DNA of 64,000 bases from an uncultured Roseibium sp. (lineage in GTDB: Bacteria > Pseudomonadota > Alphaproteobacteria > Rhizobiales > Stappiaceae). Positions within the stretch are counted from its first letter, which is position 1. Each line of letters starts with the position of its first letter. The notes under the pieces were generated by a model. It was not told where the DNA came from. It made no database searches and worked only from the letters and a program-made list of their open reading frames with translations. The translations under genes and the position numbers were made by a program. The DNA is taken from NCBI RefSeq assembly GCF_947494555.1, contig NZ_CANLVF010000003.1, positions 744,001 through 808,000 of the forward strand, given 5' to 3'. Shown piece by piece: positions 31,066 through 40,716 of the stretch.

Positions 31066-32682
31066 TCAATTTTTACGCGAGTAGCGGTTGTATTTCGATA
31101 GACCCGCAAATACAACAAGCACTATTGAAATAAACAACACGGGAAGATCGCCAAAAATCCCGTAGAAAGTTCTGCCTAACCTCTGTGGAAGCTTGGCATC
31201 GAGCACACCGCGCTCAAAAATTACCAATTCCTCAACGACAGCTCCGCGTCCATCCACGACAGCCGATATCCCGGTATTGGCCGCCCTGACCAGCGGAAGA
31301 CCGGTCTCGATAGCGCGCATGCGCGCCTGAGCAAAATGCTGATACGGTCCGGGTGTGCGTCCGAACCATGCGTCGTTGGTCACATTGAGCAGAAACGAAC
31401 TCTCTCCTGCAGCAGAAGCGATTGCGGCGGGGAAAATGGCCTCGTAGCAAATCAGGGGTAGAAACGGGTACCGCTCGGAGGTTGTCAAAACACGTTGCTG
31501 ATACCCTGCTTCGAAACCTTCCAAGGGACCGGCGAGATTTGAAACTCCCAGTCTTTCAAGCAAGTCCCTCAGCGGCACGTACTCGCCGAATGGCACCAGC
31601 CGGACCTTGTCGTAAAATCCTTTTATCGTGCCATTACCCGCAACGACAAAGACGCTGTTGAAATACGCTGGACCGGAGGGTGAGTTTTCGGCACGCACCG
31701 CTCCGGTGACAAGTTCCGTATTCGCGCCAAGCACGTTCCCAATCCGAAACAAGGCCCCCGGTTCCTGCGTCAGCAGAAAGGGCAGCGCCGATTCGGGCCA
31801 CACCACAAGTCTGGGCGCTCCGACGCGGGCGTCGCCGCCAAGCGGGCGTTCGGTCATGTCCAGATAAGTCTGGAAGATTTCATCCTTGAGTTCGGGGCGC
31901 CATTTGTCTTTTTGATCGATGGCAGGCTGAATTATTCGTATGTCAAGATCGGTATTCTCGGTTTCGACGGTCCAGATCCGCACCGAACCGTACACCGCAA
32001 TAACGCCCAATGCCGTGACGGCGATCGCCAAAGCCCTCAATCGCGCGCCGATCGGTTTGACGTCAGCCAGAACGGCCGGCGCCGCGCCGATAGCAACGAC
32101 AAGAAACGACAAACCGTAAATTCCTACCAGGCTCGCAGGTTGCGCAAGGGGCAGATAGTCGGAAACACCGTACCCGAAGGCATTCCACGGAAAGCCGGTC
32201 AGAACATGGCCCCGCAACCAGTCGGATAGCGTGAGACAGGCCGCGAGCAACAGGACCCGGCGGAAACGGTCGCTCCAGAGTAACGCAGCAATTGCAACAC
32301 CAACGCCCGAAAACAGCGCCAGACCGGCGGGCATGGCCAGGACCGCGAAAGGCATCAGCCAGGCAAACCGCTCCGCCTCCACGAGAAAAGCCGAACCGAT
32401 CCACCAAAGACCTGCGAGAAAGTACCCGAAACCGAAGAGCCAGCCGAGAAAGAACCCCGCGCGCGCATTTGCCCAAGACTTGCCTGTACCCGGCTCAAGT
32501 GCTCCGTCCAAAGTCCAGACGAGTGCGGGGAACGTGATCAGAAAGATCGGCAGGAACGCGTAAGGCGGCATTGCCAGTGCGGTCAAGGCCCCGCAAACCA
32601 CACAGAGAAATCGCCGCTGCCAACCCCAAGCCAGCAGGAAGGTGTTTGGCAGGACCGAAAGTCTTTGTGATAGCCAATGCAT
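31066..32682 (-). CDS. lnt: Apolipoprotein N-acyltransferase
   Basis: Inner-membrane enzyme adding the third acyl chain to lipoproteins. The 538-residue protein has an N-terminal bundle of membrane helices (about 1-235), then a periplasmic nitrilase-like domain. The catalytic triad is visible as Glu297 (VVWPESALPF), Lys359 (YDKVRLVPFGEYVP) and Cys412 (PLICYEAIFP). A last hydrophobic segment is near 505-530. It follows the CorC-like gene by 63 bp on the same strand, in the phoH-ybeY-corC-lnt order seen across proteobacteria. Confidence 0.96.
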   Translation of the reverse strand: MHWLSQRLSVLPNTFLLAWGWQRRFLCVVCGALTALAMPPYAFLPIFLITFPALVWTLDGALEPGTGKSWANARAGFFLGWLFGFGYFLAGLWWIGSAFLVEAERFAWLMPFAVLAMPAGLALFSGVGVAIAALLWSDRFRRVLLLAACLTLSDWLRGHVLTGFPWNAFGYGVSDYLPLAQPASLVGIYGLSFLVVAIGAAPAVLADVKPIGARLRALAIAVTALGVIAVYGSVRIWTVETENTDLDIRIIQPAIDQKDKWRPELKDEIFQTYLDMTERPLGGDARVGAPRLVVWPESALPFLLTQEPGALFRIGNVLGANTELVTGAVRAENSPSGPAYFNSVFVVAGNGTIKGFYDKVRLVPFGEYVPLRDLLERLGVSNLAGPLEGFEAGYQQRVLTTSERYPFLPLICYEAIFPAAIASAAGESSFLLNVTNDAWFGRTPGPYQHFAQARMRAIETGLPLVRAANTGISAVVDGRGAVVEELVIFERGVLDAKLPQRLGRTFYGIFGDLPVLFISIVLVVFAGLSKYNRYSRKN

Positions 32683-32745
32683 GAAAACCGCCCCCCAAGC
32701 TAGCCTTGGAGAGTTGTCGGCTCATCGCGGGCCGGTCAAGGGCAA

Positions 32746-33981
32746 TTATCCCGAACGCTCGCCCAATTCACTGCGTATATCGCTGTCCTGCGGTGCGGCA
32801 GACTCCTCGCCGCTTGTATCGGTACGCTGTTCTGACGGGCTGTCTTGCGTATTCGCACCGGGCTTCTTCTGTCGCCGCCTGAGATCCTGAGCGCGCGGCT
32901 CAGCGCGCCTTCTGCGGATTTTGAGGCGTTTGATCCGCCGCGGATCGGCATCCATGACTTCAAATTCAAATCCGGGGACTTCACCTGGAACAAACAAAAG
33001 CTCTCCGCGAACCGGCACGCGGCCGATCGAGACATAAAGAAGGCCGCCCAGCGTATCGACGTCCTCCGAAATCTCGCCATCCGTCAGCCGCGTTCCTAGC
33101 GCCCCGTCCAGATCTTCCAGCGGCAGCCGCGGATCAGCGATCCATACGCCATCGCCGGCCGACACGAGCATTGCCTCTTCATCCTCATCATGCTCGTCTT
33201 CAATGTCACCAACGACTTCCTCGACCAGATCTTCCAGGGAGACAAGCCCGTCAGTGCCGCCATACTCATCTATCACGAGCGCCATCTGAATTCGGCCGGC
33301 CTGCATTTTCGCCATGAGATCGGTTGCGGGCATGGAGGGCGGAACAAACAACAGGTTCCGCAAAAGATCCGTATCCTTCAGCGTGACCGACAGATCGACA
33401 CAGGACAGATCCAGGTCCGGTAAATTATGACCTTTGCGCGCCGAACCGTTGTCCGGCTGGTCGTTACCTGACCCTTCGTCAACGCCATTTTCCACAGCAG
33501 TTGCAACGCGGCGCCGAGCACCCCGCTCCGCGATAAACGCCATCAAATCCTTGATGTGGACCATGCCGCGCGGATCATCCAGCGTGTCTTCATAGACCGG
33601 CATACGGGAATGACCGCTTTTTTGGAAAAGCTCCATGAGCCGGCTGAGACTCGTGTCAAGGTCGACCGCGTCGATGTCAGCGCGCGGGATCATGACATCG
33701 TCGACGCGCAATTCACGCAGCCGAAGAATGTTTCCGAGCAACAAACGCTCTTCCGGCGAAAACGCAGCGTCATCGCTCACTTCCCGGGCAAGCTCGTCTT
33801 CCAGATTTTCACGCAGGCTCGAAGACTGGCGCCCCAAGCGCAGGATGCGTTTGAGATTGTCGAGAAAGGCCGCAGTCCGCTGCGGCTTTATCTGTTGCGG
33901 GTCTTCTCCTTCCGGAGACTGTCCGGAACTTGCGGGCTTCCGCTCTCCCGCCGGACTTTGCGTTTCAACTGCGCTCATCAT
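32746..33981 (-). CDS. CBS-domain protein, CorC/YbeX (hemolysin-like) family
   Basis: A 411-residue cytosolic protein with a pair of CBS domains (RELRVDDVMIPRADIDAV, then SGHSRMPVYEDTLDDPRGMV) and a C-terminal CorC_HlyC domain (VIDEYGGTDGLVSLEDLVEE, LGGLLYVSIGRVP). The N-terminal 60 and C-terminal 45 residues are polar and low in complexity. YbeX is linked to ribosome and magnesium homeostasis, and the hemolysin name is historical. A 40-residue Gly/Asn/Asp-rich insert lies between the CBS units. Two adjacent ATG codons are possible starts. It follows ybeY by 36 bp. Confidence 0.9.
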   Translation of the reverse strand: MMSAVETQSPAGERKPASSGQSPEGEDPQQIKPQRTAAFLDNLKRILRLGRQSSSLRENLEDELAREVSDDAAFSPEERLLLGNILRLRELRVDDVMIPRADIDAVDLDTSLSRLMELFQKSGHSRMPVYEDTLDDPRGMVHIKDLMAFIAERGARRRVATAVENGVDEGSGNDQPDNGSARKGHNLPDLDLSCVDLSVTLKDTDLLRNLLFVPPSMPATDLMAKMQAGRIQMALVIDEYGGTDGLVSLEDLVEEVVGDIEDEHDEDEEAMLVSAGDGVWIADPRLPLEDLDGALGTRLTDGEISEDVDTLGGLLYVSIGRVPVRGELLFVPGEVPGFEFEVMDADPRRIKRLKIRRRRAEPRAQDLRRRQKKPGANTQDSPSEQRTDTSGEESAAPQDSDIRSELGERSG

Positions 33982-34017
33982 CTATCAATACAAGAACATT
34001 GTGCCTCATGATGCCAC

Positions 34018-34533
34018 TTAACCGCCATCGGCCACAAGGGCACTGTCGGCGTAAGGGTCATCGATGTCAATTGACGCCAGGACCGCCTTTTCAAGACTTT
34101 CCATCAGCTCGGCTTCCTCTCGCTCCTGATGATCATAGTCGAAAAGGTGAAGCAAACCATGAACCGTCAGATGGGAAAGATGGTCCGAGAAATCAACTCC
34201 TAATTCCTGTGCTTCCCGCGAAATGGTCTCGCAGGCAAACACGATGTCGCCCAGCAAAGGGCCGTAGGTTTCGTCATTCGGGTCACTGCCCGGAAAAGAC
34301 AGAACATTTGTCGGTTTGTCCTTGTCGCGCCACTCGCCGTTCAATTTGCGGATCGCTTCATCGTCGGTGAACAGAAGCGAGATTTCCGAATTATCCAGAA
34401 CCTTGAGGTCTGCTTTTGCAAAGCAGGCGTGAATTGCGCGCAGAACGACCTCGCGCAATTCATCTTCAGACGGCCACCGTCCCGCCTCAATCGTCAGATC
34501 GACGGCAACTCCCTCTGGCAATGCGTCGGTCAT
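34018..34533 (-). CDS. ybeY: rRNA maturation endoribonuclease YbeY
   Basis: Zinc-dependent RNase for 16S rRNA 3'-end maturation and ribosome quality control. 171 residues with the metal-binding pattern HLTVHGLLHLFDYDHQ (three His in the H-x3-H-x5-H array). It also has the LNGEWRDKDKPTNVLSFP motif. It lies between the phoH-like gene (15 bp) and the CorC-like gene and is surely cotranscribed. Confidence 0.95.
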   Translation of the reverse strand: MTDALPEGVAVDLTIEAGRWPSEDELREVVLRAIHACFAKADLKVLDNSEISLLFTDDEAIRKLNGEWRDKDKPTNVLSFPGSDPNDETYGPLLGDIVFACETISREAQELGVDFSDHLSHLTVHGLLHLFDYDHQEREEAELMESLEKAVLASIDIDDPYADSALVADGG

Positions 34534-34548
34534 ATCGGCACTGAACCC

Positions 34549-35679
34549 TCAGGATGCCGCAGCTTTGCGCGACCGGGGCGGTGTTTCATCATTTTCAGCT
34601 TCACGTCGGCGCTCGTTGTAACGGCGCTCACGGGCTTCGGATTCCTCGCGTCCCGCGTTGTCGTAAGCGGTCACGATCCTGCCGACAAGTTCATGACGCA
34701 CGACGTCGGTTTCGTTAAAGCGGATGTGTGACACAGCCGGAATGTCCGTCAACAAGCCGAGAGCTTCGCGCAATCCGGATTTCTGCCCTGCCGGAAGATC
34801 GATCTGGCTGGGGTCGCCGGTGACGATCATCTTTGACCCTTCACCAAGCCTGGTGAGAAACATTTTCATCTGCATCGAGGTCGTGTTTTGGGCCTCATCG
34901 AGAAGAACAACCGCGTTTGACAATGTCCTGCCGCGCATGAACGCGAGCGGTGCGACCTCGATCATCCCTGACTGCAGTCCCCTGTCGACCTTTTCGGCCG
35001 GCATCATCTCGTATAGCGCGTCGTAGATCGGGCGCAGATAAGGATCCACCTTGTCTTTCATCTCGCCGGGCAAAAACCCCAGTCGTTCGCCGGCCTCTAC
35101 AGCCGGGCGCGACAGGATGAGGCGCGCGACGTCACCGCGCTCCAGCAAGGCGGCCGCGTAGGCCACGGCGAGAAAGGTCTTGCCGGTGCCGGCGGGCCCC
35201 GTTCCGAAAATCAGATCGGCCCTGTCCATGGACCTGATATAGGCATCCTGGGTCGGCGTGCGCGCAACAATGGTCTTGCGCCGCGTGGCAATCTGGGCAA
35301 AGGCCAACCTTGATTTCGGCTCCAGTGTCGGCAGCGGCAGTTGTGCATCGGCCGCTGCGGCCATGCGAAGAGCCCCGTCGACGTCGCCGGGATGAACTTC
35401 CTGGCCTTGAAGAAGACGCTGATAGAGTGCTTCAAGCGCTGTGCGTGCCTGGGCGCACCCGGCCCGAGAGCCCTTAAGGGTGACCTGGTTGCCACGGGCA
35501 ATCGCGTCGATCCCGAGCCGCTGCTCGATCAGCGCCAGGTTCTGGTCGAATTGGCCAAAAAGATCGCCAATCAGCCGATTGTCTTCAAATGCAAGAACGA
35601 TATGAGTCATGTCGGATGCCGAACCGGCAGGTGATGATTGATCTGATTGCTTGCGTGAAGAAGAACTGTCGCGCGTCAA
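34549..35679 (-). CDS. PhoH-family ATPase (YbeZ-like)
   Basis: 376 residues. An N-terminal KH-like part (about 25-110) is followed by the PhoH ATPase domain with Walker A GPAGTGKTFLA and Walker B VVLLDEAQNTT. The C-terminus is charged and Arg/Glu-rich. It starts with TTG at 35679, supported by AAAGGAG at 7 nt. The internal ATG at 35610 has no good site. The start is 12 bp after the miaB stop. YbeZ partners YbeY in ribosome-related RNA processing, and the operon miaB-phoH-ybeY-corC-lnt fits that role. Confidence 0.93.
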   Translation of the reverse strand: MTRDSSSSRKQSDQSSPAGSASDMTHIVLAFEDNRLIGDLFGQFDQNLALIEQRLGIDAIARGNQVTLKGSRAGCAQARTALEALYQRLLQGQEVHPGDVDGALRMAAAADAQLPLPTLEPKSRLAFAQIATRRKTIVARTPTQDAYIRSMDRADLIFGTGPAGTGKTFLAVAYAAALLERGDVARLILSRPAVEAGERLGFLPGEMKDKVDPYLRPIYDALYEMMPAEKVDRGLQSGMIEVAPLAFMRGRTLSNAVVLLDEAQNTTSMQMKMFLTRLGEGSKMIVTGDPSQIDLPAGQKSGLREALGLLTDIPAVSHIRFNETDVVRHELVGRIVTAYDNAGREESEARERRYNERRREAENDETPPRSRKAAAS

Positions 35680-35691
35680 AAGACGTCTCCT

Positions 35692-37164
35692 TTAGACCAC
35701 CGTGGCCGGGACCGGCCGGGCTTTCTGGGTGGTATCTTGCCTGTCAATAAGTTGCCCGAACAGCGAATTAGATCCGATCTCAACGATTTCCACCGCTTGT
35801 ATCGAGCCGATCAGGTCGTCGGGCGCATCCAGCTGGACGGGCTGGAGCCAGGGTGACTTTCCAACGAGCTGGCCGGGATTGCGGCCCTTCTTTTCCAATA
35901 ACACGTCGCAGATCATTCCCAATCGGGACGCGTTGAAAGCTTTCTGCTGTTCGCTCACCAGCGCCTGTAGCTCTGCAAGGCGGGCCGACTTCACGTCTTC
36001 GGGCACCTGATCTTCCATCGTGGCACCTGGGGTTCCCGGACGCTGGCTGTATTTGAACGAGAACGCAGACCCGTATTCGACACGCCGGATCAGATCCATG
36101 GTGTCTTCAAAGTCCTGATCCGTCTCGCCCGGAAACCCGACGATGAAATCGCCTGAAAGGGCAATGTCGGGTGCAGCTGCACGGATCCGGTCGATCAGCC
36201 TGAAATACTCCTCGCGCGTGTGACGCCGGTTCATGGATTTCAGGATCTTGTCGGATCCGGACTGCACCGGAAGATGCAGATAGGGCATGAGGCTCTTGAG
36301 GTCGCGATGGGCCTCGATCAGATCGTCATCCATATCGCGCGGGTGGCTTGTGGTGTAACGCAGCCGGTCAAGTCCGCCGATCTCCGACAAACGGCGCAGC
36401 AAACGGCCCAGGCCCCACGTCGAACCGTCGGGTGCCTCTCCGTGATATGCGTTGACGTTTTGCCCCAGCAACGTCACCTCACGCACGCCGGAAGCTGCCA
36501 TACGCTCTGCTTCGGTGACAATCTGTTCCACAGATCGCGACACTTCTGCGCCGCGCGTATACGGCACAACACAGAATGTGCAGAACTTGTCGCATCCTTC
36601 CTGGACCGTCAGGAACGCGGAGGGAGCACGTTTCAGCACATGCTTTTGCGCACGATCGGAGAGGTGATCGAATTTCGCATCAATATCGAATTCGGTTTCG
36701 ACCACCTTCTTGCCGCCGCGTGCCTTTTGCAGAAGGTCTGGCAACTGATGATAGCTTTGCGGGCCGACGACAACGTCGACGATGGGCGCTCGCCTTGAAA
36801 TCTCTTCGCCTTCGGCCTGTGCGACACAGCCGGCGACACCGACCATCATGTCCTTGCCGGATTTCGCCCGCTCTTCCTTGACTTTCCGGATACGGCCCAG
36901 TTCGGAATAGACCTTTTCCGCGGCTTTTTCACGGATATGGCAGGTATTGAGAATAACAAGATCGGCGTCTTCCAGATCATGGGTCGCCTCAAACCCCTCG
37001 GGTGCCAGAACATCCGTCATGCGCTCGCTGTCATAGACATTCATCTGACAGCCATAGGTGCGCACAAAGACCTTGCGCGTGTTGCTGGCAGTGTTTGAAC
37101 TGGAGTCACTTGCGGAAACGGCGGATGGGGTCGTTTCGTTATCTGCTTCCGGGCGGCTTGTCAT
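35692..37164 (-). CDS. miaB: tRNA-2-methylthio-N6-dimethylallyladenosine synthase
   Basis: Radical-SAM enzyme adding a methylthio group to i6A37 of tRNAs. 490 residues with three regions. The N-terminal UPF0004 domain shows [16 protein letters not shown] and further cluster-ligand Cys in [10 protein letters not shown] and GVAGCVAQ. The radical SAM core shows [17 protein letters not shown]-terminal TRAM domain follows. The ATG at 37164 lies just after GAGGAG; earlier in-frame starts to 37239 are unsupported. The N-terminal 35 residues are Ser/Thr-rich. It heads the phoH-ybeY-corC-lnt run. Confidence 0.96.
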   Translation of the reverse strand: MTSRPEADNETTPSAVSASDSSSNTASNTRKVFVRTYGCQMNVYDSERMTDVLAPEGFEATHDLEDADLVILNTCHIREKAAEKVYSELGRIRKVKEERAKSGKDMMVGVAGCVAQAEGEEISRRAPIVDVVVGPQSYHQLPDLLQKARGGKKVVETEFDIDAKFDHLSDRAQKHVLKRAPSAFLTVQEGCDKFCTFCVVPYTRGAEVSRSVEQIVTEAERMAASGVREVTLLGQNVNAYHGEAPDGSTWGLGRLLRRLSEIGGLDRLRYTTSHPRDMDDDLIEAHRDLKSLMPYLHLPVQSGSDKILKSMNRRHTREEYFRLIDRIRAAAPDIALSGDFIVGFPGETDQDFEDTMDLIRRVEYGSAFSFKYSQRPGTPGATMEDQVPEDVKSARLAELQALVSEQQKAFNASRLGMICDVLLEKKGRNPGQLVGKSPWLQPVQLDAPDDLIGSIQAVEIVEIGSNSLFGQLIDRQDTTQKARPVPATVV

Positions 37165-37303
37165 TCGCTCCTCATGGCCCTGTTCGGTCGGCCGGCATGT
37201 CATGGTGATATGGTGCCTTGCGGTCTGTCGGTCCAACACGCGACCGGGACAAAACGTTGTCGCCGGTCACTCAAACAGGTTCACCGTATGACGGCACTCA
37301 AAT

Positions 37304-38170
37304 TCAGGCGCCAGCTTTAACGGGTTTTTCCTCGTTTGAGAAGAACTCAGACGCTTCGATTTCGCTTAATTCCGGCCGCTCGACCGGCTTTTGAAGCAAA
37401 GAGGCGACCGTCAGGGATCTGACTTCATTCTCAAGCTGCCGCGTAAGCGCCTTTCGGTCCGTGGATTTGTCGACAAGGACAGGTTCGCCCCAAGTCACAA
37501 TAACGTCCAATGCACCGCGCGTGAAAATACCCCACAAGTGCCCGGGGAGCTCCATGTCACCGTACCAGGCGACATGCGGACGATGCGCCCTGCCCATGGG
37601 AAGACCATAGAAACCCTGATAGGCGACAGACAGCGGCTGTACCCAGACCTTTGTGTCCCCGTTTTCGCCGAGCGCTCTTGTGGCCGCGCCCAGAAGGGCG
37701 GAGCGGAAAGGCAGAACGCAGTTGCCGTCATTCGATGTCCCCTCCGCGAACAGAACCATCGCGTCGCCCGCAGCCATACGTTCGGCAATCTCATCGGCAA
37801 CCTGACCAGTTTCCGTTCGCCTGGTCCTGTTCACAAAAATCGTTCGTTGCAATTTTGCAAGCAAACCGAATATCGGCCAGCCGGACACTTCGGACTTCGC
37901 GATGAAAGAGAGCGGGATCAGAGAACCGAGAACGGTAATGTCGACCCAGGATGCGTGATTTGCGGTGATGAGCAAGGGTCGATCCAGGGCCGGAGCGCCA
38001 ACCTGTTTCACCTTGATGCCAACAAGACGCGACGCAATCCTGTGCCAGATCAGCGGAAGATGTCTTTGAACCGGGAGACGCAGCCTGATGGAAACCCATT
38101 GAAGGGGAATCAGAACCAGCGAGACAAGCGTCAGAACAAAGATAATGAATCCTGCCTTGACTTCAGCCAT
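37304..38170 (-). CDS. plsC: 1-acyl-sn-glycerol-3-phosphate acyltransferase family protein
   Basis: Membrane-associated acyltransferase (lysophosphatidate to phosphatidate) of 288 residues. An N-terminal membrane helix (FIIFVLTLVSLVLIPLQW) is followed by the HX4D motif NHASWVD and the acceptor-binding motif FAEGTSNDG. The ATG at 38170 overlaps the end of the fur-like gene by 8 bp, suggesting translational coupling. The C-terminal 30 residues are charged. Alternative roles in ornithine-lipid acylation (OlsA) cannot be excluded. Confidence 0.88.
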   Translation of the reverse strand: MAEVKAGFIIFVLTLVSLVLIPLQWVSIRLRLPVQRHLPLIWHRIASRLVGIKVKQVGAPALDRPLLITANHASWVDITVLGSLIPLSFIAKSEVSGWPIFGLLAKLQRTIFVNRTRRTETGQVADEIAERMAAGDAMVLFAEGTSNDGNCVLPFRSALLGAATRALGENGDTKVWVQPLSVAYQGFYGLPMGRAHRPHVAWYGDMELPGHLWGIFTRGALDVIVTWGEPVLVDKSTDRKALTRQLENEVRSLTVASLLQKPVERPELSEIEASEFFSNEEKPVKAGA

Positions 38171-38612
38171 CGCCCTTTTCACCCTTCGAGGACGAGAGCG
38201 GAACGCCGTAAAGTTCCAGCCGGTGATCAACGAGTTTGTAACCCAGCTTCTTGGCCATGAACTCCTGCAACGCCTCGATTTCCTCGCTGCGGAATTCGAT
38301 CACGCGGCCGCTGCGCAAATCGATCAGATGATCGTGGTGTTCATCCGGCACCGTTTCATAGCGCGACCGCCCGTCCCTGAAGTCGTGGCGTTCGATCATC
38401 CCGGCGTCTTCGAAAAGCTTGACAGTGCGATAAACAGTGGAAATGGAAATTCCAGGGTCGATTGCGACCGAGCGGCGATAAAGTTCTTCGACGTCTGGAT
38501 GATCGTCGGACGCTTCTTCGATGACCGTTGCAATGATGCGGCGCTGTTCGGTCATGCGCATGCCCTTTGCAACACACATTTCCGCCAGCGTTGTTTGCCG
38601 CTCGTCCGTCAT
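38163..38612 (-). CDS. fur: Fur-family metalloregulator (Fur/Mur type)
   Basis: 149 residues. The DNA-binding winged helix (about 15-85) shows GMRMTEQRRIIATVIEE, PGISISTVYRTVKLFEDAG and RHDFRDGRSRYE. The metal site is EHHDHLIDLRSGRVIEF. The structural Cys pairs of E. coli Fur are absent, as in the rhizobial Mur subgroup that answers to manganese, so Mn-dependent repression is as likely as iron. It lies between rimI and plsC, reflecting the usual rhizobial order rimI-fur. Confidence 0.92.
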   Translation of the reverse strand: MTDERQTTLAEMCVAKGMRMTEQRRIIATVIEEASDDHPDVEELYRRSVAIDPGISISTVYRTVKLFEDAGMIERHDFRDGRSRYETVPDEHHDHLIDLRSGRVIEFRSEEIEALQEFMAKKLGYKLVDHRLELYGVPLSSSKGEKGDG

Positions 38613-38657
38613 TTCATCGCCACCTGCTGGTTGACTGGAATTCTCGTAACACAGCGA

Positions 38658-39146
38658 TTAGCGAAGATCGATACGCATGACAAGCGCCGTGCCGTCGCCT
38701 TCGCTGTTGCCGTAATAACCTTTTCGCTGGCCAACTTCCTTGAAGCCCAGGCCCCGATAAAGAAGCAATGCGGCTTCGTTGGCAGCGTCAACTTCCAGAA
38801 ACAGGTGGCTGCATCGTTCGCTGTAAAGACGGAAGAGACCTGCTTCCATCAGCTTTTTGCCGATCCCGCGGCCGCGTTGTCTGGGATGCACGGCGACCGT
38901 GATGACTTCCGCTTCGTCGGCCACTCTTCGCAGGATCAAAAAACCGAGCGGTGCGCGCGTTCCGTACGGGCTGGCTCGGCGGGCAACCAGAATAGACGTT
39001 CCCTCCTGCGCTTTCATCCGCGCAAGGTCTTCGGTATTCCATTTGTTTGCGAACGAGGCGGCGTGGATATCGGCAATCTTCGGCAGATCCTCGTCCAGCG
39101 CCTCTTCCACAACCGGCGGCTGGGTCCAGAACCACCAGAAACTCAT
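38658..39146 (-). CDS. rimI: Ribosomal protein S18-alanine N-acetyltransferase
   Basis: GNAT enzyme of 162 residues. The acetyl-CoA loop is VHPRQRGRGIGKKLME, followed by FLEVDAANEAALLLYRGLGF and the C-terminal RKGYYGN-type motif of RimI. Its ATG overlaps the tsaB stop in ATGA, so translation is coupled. Adjacent tsaB and rimI are common in bacteria. Some members of this group may act on other N-termini. Confidence 0.92.
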   Translation of the reverse strand: MSFWWFWTQPPVVEEALDEDLPKIADIHAASFANKWNTEDLARMKAQEGTSILVARRASPYGTRAPLGFLILRRVADEAEVITVAVHPRQRGRGIGKKLMEAGLFRLYSERCSHLFLEVDAANEAALLLYRGLGFKEVGQRKGYYGNSEGDGTALVMRIDLR

Positions 39147-39820
39147 TGCCGTTCAATCCTTCCCCTGGTTTGCGGTGTCGCATCGGGTGGCCGCAGGTAG
39201 AGCGGCGAGGGCGTACAAATGACCGGATCTGCAAGAAGCCCGAGTTCGGCGACTTCCCGAATTCCCGGAAACGCCGACCGGGACACGATCTGTTCCAGCG
39301 GCAGACCCAACGAAGATGCGACCGAGTCCGCAGCCGACCCCGCCAACCTTATGCGCTTCGATGTCGTTGCTGCAAGATCCGACAAAGTGCGAACGGCGGC
39401 ATCGCCGATCGTATCGCCAAACGGCGTAAACTCTTGACAATAGACCTCCTCCCCCTTGCCTGTCAGTGCAACAAGCAATGGTCCGCCGGCATCCCTGGGC
39501 GCAGAGGAGCGGGCAATTGCCGCGAGTGTCGTAATGCCGACCACGGGCTTACCAAGAACAAGTCCGAAGCCGCGCGCAACCGAAAGACCGACCCGCAGAC
39601 CGGTAAAACTACCCGGGCCGACCGTGACCGCCACCCGGTCCAGATCTGAAAATGCAGTGGATGTCTCGGCCATGACTTCGCCGATCATGTCCATCAGCCT
39701 TTCAGCATGACCCCGGCCAATTTCCTCCCCGATTGAGTCAAAACAGGCGGTGTCTTTTCCGTCGTCGAGAACGGCGGCAGCGCAATTGGAAAGGGCTGTG
39801 TCTATGGCAAGTACACGCAT
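39143..39820 (-). CDS. tsaB: tRNA threonylcarbamoyladenosine biosynthesis protein TsaB
   Basis: Non-catalytic ASKHA-fold partner of TsaD and TsaE in t6A37 synthesis. 225 residues with LAIDTALSNCAAAVL at the start and the family block VTVGPGSFTGLRVGLSVARG. The ATG at 39820 is favoured. A GTG 12 nt upstream is less likely. It heads the tsaB-rimI-fur-plsC run. Confidence 0.94.
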   Translation of the reverse strand: MRVLAIDTALSNCAAAVLDDGKDTACFDSIGEEIGRGHAERLMDMIGEVMAETSTAFSDLDRVAVTVGPGSFTGLRVGLSVARGFGLVLGKPVVGITTLAAIARSSAPRDAGGPLLVALTGKGEEVYCQEFTPFGDTIGDAAVRTLSDLAATTSKRIRLAGSAADSVASSLGLPLEQIVSRSAFPGIREVAELGLLADPVICTPSPLYLRPPDATPQTRGRIERQ

Positions 39821-39918
39821 ACTCAATGCCACTACCTTGGACGCGGTCCGGAGTCGAGCCGAGCTTTGGGCCTAAGTCCAATTGAGGGCTTGCGTTCCAC
39901 AAAGAATGGTGTAGCGAA

Positions 39919-39950
39919 ATAAAAACGGCCCGGCGTGGCAACCGGACCGT
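39919..39950 (-). terminator. Rho-independent terminator after nfuA
   Basis: Read leftward, ACGGTCCGG pairs with CCGGGCCGT (one G-U) around an 8-nt loop and is followed by TTTTATTT. It lies 23 bp after the stop. Confidence 0.88.
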
Positions 39951-39972
39951 TGAAAACACTCGGAAAACCCGA

Positions 39973-40530
39973 TCAGATCGGTCGAACTTCCTCAACTTCC
40001 GGCACGAAGTGGCGGAGCAAATTCTGGATCCCGTGCTGCAAAGTTGCCGTTGAAGACGGACATCCGGCACAAGCACCACGCATGGAAAGATAAACGATCC
40101 CTTCCTTGAACCCCTTGAACGTGATGTCGCCACCATCCTGTGCAACAGCCGGACGGACACGTGTTTCAAGGAGTTCCTTGATTGTGTTGACGGTCTCCTC
40201 GGTGCCTTCATCGAAGAATTCCCCTTCCTCGATGTCTTCGACCTGGCCGGCGGCCATGACCGGTTGCCCGGACATGAATTGTTCCATGATGACGCCGAGA
40301 ATTGCCGGCTTCATGTGCTGCCAATCCGTCTCGTCCTTGGTGACGGTTACAAAGTCGTGGCCAAAGAACACTGCTGCGACACCCGGCACGTCGAAAAGCT
40401 TTTCGGCAAGTGGTGACGCCCCGGCATCCGCGCGCGTGCGGAAATCGTACGTGCCTTCCGGCAAGACAACGCGGCCCGGCAAAAACTTGAGCGTGGCCGG
40501 ATTGGGTGTTGCTTCGGTCTGAATGAACAT
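39973..40530 (-). CDS. nfuA: NifU-family Fe-S cluster carrier (Nfu type)
   Basis: 185 residues. The N-terminal Nfu domain (about 1-90, MFIQTEATPNPATLKFLPG) is followed by a C-terminal NifU domain carrying the cluster-binding CxxC in GACAGCPSS. It delivers Fe-S clusters to target proteins in the cytoplasm. It lacks the degenerate A-type domain found in E. coli NfuA, as is usual for this mitochondrial-like alphaproteobacterial form. It is a single-gene unit with its own terminator. Confidence 0.93.
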   Translation of the reverse strand: MFIQTEATPNPATLKFLPGRVVLPEGTYDFRTRADAGASPLAEKLFDVPGVAAVFFGHDFVTVTKDETDWQHMKPAILGVIMEQFMSGQPVMAAGQVEDIEEGEFFDEGTEETVNTIKELLETRVRPAVAQDGGDITFKGFKEGIVYLSMRGACAGCPSSTATLQHGIQNLLRHFVPEVEEVRPI

Positions 40531-40716
40531 GTGTTTCGTCCTTGCGTTTCAACAACGCGTCCTGAGGTCCAGTGTTCCGCGCCTCTCTATCATCGCAAAA
40601 CACCGATGGGTTTTTGTACCCCATCTTGAAGCAGTTTGGAATAGTTAAAAACTAGATAGTCTTTAACACCGCAAGATCAAGCGCATCCTGCACATTTGAG
40701 CCAGTTTTCACTCGCT

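Noticed and set aside
32746-33981. Haemolysin
   Set aside because: The family's historic name is haemolysin-like, but the CBS and CorC domains and the ybeY-phoH context indicate a ribosome or metal homeostasis role.
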